NCBI GenBank assembly: GCA_020718925.1
Contig: DYRC01000173.1
Span: 1-8,446 of the forward strand
DNA: 8,446 nucleotides
Source of the DNA: Desulfonema limicola
GTDB lineage: Bacteria > Desulfobacterota > Desulfobacteria > Desulfobacterales > DYRC01
Direction of reading: 5' to 3'
The stretch's first letter is position 1. Each line of letters opens with the position of its first letter. Positions 7,498-8,446 of the stretch are shown in pieces. The notes below the pieces were generated by a model that was given only the letters and a program-made list of their open reading frames with translations, was not told the DNA's origin and made no database searches. Position numbers and translations under genes: made by a program.

Positions 7498-7506
7498 TTC
7501 GTATCT

Positions 7507-7776
7507 CTATCTTCTGATTCCCAGAGTTTCTATGATATTCCGATACCTCTGAACATCTTTGTTTTTGACATAATTAAGCAGTCTTCGGCGTTGGCCGACC
7601 AGCATGAGCAATCCTCTTCGGGAATGATGATCTTTCGTATGAATCTTCAGATGCTCCGTCAGATATGAAATCCGATGGGTCAAAAGCCCGACCTGAACTT
7701 CAGGCGACCCGGTATCGCTCTCATGCAGTTTGTACTTGTCAATTAATCCTTTCTTTACAACAGAACTGAAAACCAC
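7507..7776 (-). CDS. rpsO: 30S ribosomal protein S15
   Basis: S15 binds the central domain of 16S rRNA early in small-subunit assembly and contributes to an intersubunit bridge. The 89 residues equal the usual bacterial length. Hallmark blocks are visible in order: IDKYKLHESDTGSPEVQV (about residues 12-29), LLTHRISYLTEHLKIH, the RNA-binding block KDHHSRRGLLMLVGQRRRLL (about 48-67) and the C-terminal RNIIETLGIRR. The start is GTG, supported by the strong AAGGAGG site 5 nt upstream and by the usual N-terminal length. It lies 10 nt after truB and 9 nt before pnp, the conserved bacterial order. No room exists for the leader pseudoknot used for S15 autoregulation in E. coli, unless it forms inside the end of truB. 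Identity is certain. Confidence 0.98.
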   Translation of the reverse strand: MVFSSVVKKGLIDKYKLHESDTGSPEVQVGLLTHRISYLTEHLKIHTKDHHSRRGLLMLVGQRRRLLNYVKNKDVQRYRNIIETLGIRR

Positions 7777-7781
7777 GTTTT

Positions 7782-7788
7782 CCTCCTT
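7782..7788 (-). promoter_or_regulatory. Shine-Dalgarno site of rpsO overlapping the truB stop
   Basis: On the minus strand the sequence reads TAAGGAGGAAAACGTG. AAGGAGG is a near-perfect anti-16S match, 5 nt before the GTG start of rpsO, and its first two bases are part of the truB TAA stop. This fixes the GTG at 7776 as the rpsO start and suggests that translation of truB and rpsO is coupled. Confidence 0.85.
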
Positions 7789-8446
7789 ATTTGTGTGATT
7801 CCGATTGATAGGTTGTTTCCAATTGTTCCAATGTTACGGCTTGATCAATATGAAATCCGCCGCATTCAATTCGCCGTAGCGCAATCAGATGCGCCCCGCA
7901 TCCCAATATTTTGCCAATATCCGCCGCTAAGGTGCGGATATATGTTCCGGCAGAACAGCTTACTGTAAATCGTATTTCCGGCAAACTGATATTGTCAATT
8001 TCAAGCCGGTAAATATGTATCTTTCTGGCAGGTTTTTCAACCGGAGTGCCTTGCCTTGCCAGCTTATACAACGGCACACCGTTATGTTTGAGCGCGGAAT
8101 ACACCGGCGGAATCTGCTCGGTTTCTCCCTCAAAAGACTTAAACGCCGATATTATCCGCTCTTCGGAAATTTCGGGACAGTCGCATTCTGAAATGACCTG
8201 ACCGGTTAAATCCTGTGTGTCGGTCTCAATTCCCAAACGCATCGTTGCCTGATAGGTTTTATTGCCGTGAAGAAACGTTCCGGCAAGCTTTGTGCCTTTA
8301 TTGATGCAGCAGATCATCAGACCTGTTGCAAACGGATCAAGCGTTCCGGCATGTCCCACTTTTTTTGCTTTCAATCGCCGCTTGACAATAGCCACCAGCT
8401 TTGCGGAACTGATTCCCGCAGGTTTGTCAATGAGCAGTATTTCGTC
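7787..8446 (-). CDS. truB: tRNA pseudouridine-55 synthase TruB (5' end outside window)
   Basis: TruB isomerises U55 to pseudouridine in the T-loop of tRNAs. The reading frame stays open to the window edge, so the gene is cut at its 5' end. A GTG at 8395 is not the start, because the 17 codons before it encode the family motif LLIDKPAGISS. 219 residues are visible. Motif GHAGTLDPFATG carries the catalytic Asp (37th visible residue); further family blocks are KTYQATMRLG, PPVYSALKHNG and SAGTYIRTLAADIG, followed by LGCGAHLIALRR. The protein stops after AVTLEQLETTYQSESHK, where E. coli TruB (about 314 residues) continues into a C-terminal PUA domain. This one therefore appears to be a catalytic-domain-only form of perhaps 225-230 residues. 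The stop codon is immediately followed by the rpsO ribosome site, so a simple frameshift of a longer gene is unlikely. It is the first visible gene of the cluster; identity is certain from the motifs. Confidence 0.96.
   Translation of the reverse strand, partial: DEILLIDKPAGISSAKLVAIVKRRLKAKKVGHAGTLDPFATGLMICCINKGTKLAGTFLHGNKTYQATMRLGIETDTQDLTGQVISECDCPEISEERIISAFKSFEGETEQIPPVYSALKHNGVPLYKLARQGTPVEKPARKIHIYRLEIDNISLPEIRFTVSCSAGTYIRTLAADIGKILGCGAHLIALRRIECGGFHIDQAVTLEQLETTYQSESHK

Noticed and set aside
7787..8395. GTG at 8395 as the truB start
   Set aside because: The upstream in-frame codons up to the window edge encode the conserved LLIDKPAGISS motif, so the real start lies outside the window.

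Overview
The window carries eight genes, all on the minus strand and tightly packed, followed by about 530 bases of AT-rich non-coding DNA at the left end. Read in the direction of transcription (right to left) the order is truB (5' end cut off by the window edge), rpsO, pnp, an M16-family zinc peptidase, an iron-sulfur flavoprotein-like gene, an inositol-monophosphatase-family gene, and two unrecognised genes for helix-rich proteins. Gaps between genes are 45 nt or less and one pair overlaps, so this looks like one long polycistron or a few nested ones. Its main promoter must lie beyond the right edge.

The order truB-rpsO-pnp-M16 peptidase is a conserved bacterial translation/RNA-decay cluster. 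With the protein sequence style (for example the YFRREIGRPSEKE stretch in Pnp) and an Isf-type flavoprotein it suggests an anaerobic Desulfobacterota (former Deltaproteobacteria), possibly Desulfobacterales-like. This is inferred from gene order and protein flavour, not from a database match.

Region by region: 8446-7787 holds a tRNA pseudouridine-55 synthase that ends right after its catalytic domain; 7776-7507 holds ribosomal protein S15 with a GTG start and a strong ribosome site overlapping the truB stop; 7497-5398 holds full-length polynucleotide phosphorylase; 5417-4149 holds an M16 peptidase with an intact zinc motif, overlapping pnp by 20 nt; 4126-3425 holds a flavodoxin-fold protein with a CX2CX2CX5C motif; 3379-2582 holds an IMPase-family protein with two changes at the catalytic dyad; 2576-1389 and 1382-528 hold two soluble helical proteins of unknown function. 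A perfect 10-bp hairpin just after the last stop may end the transcript.

The first four genes fit together as tRNA modification, 30S assembly, RNA turnover and protein processing. The last four are a lineage-specific tail. The most interesting parts are the coupled helical pair behind the unusual IMPase-like gene, and an AT-rich segment bounded by a 12-bp perfect inverted repeat, one arm of which contains the stop codon of the last gene. No tRNA, rRNA, CRISPR array, transposase gene or riboswitch could be recognised.
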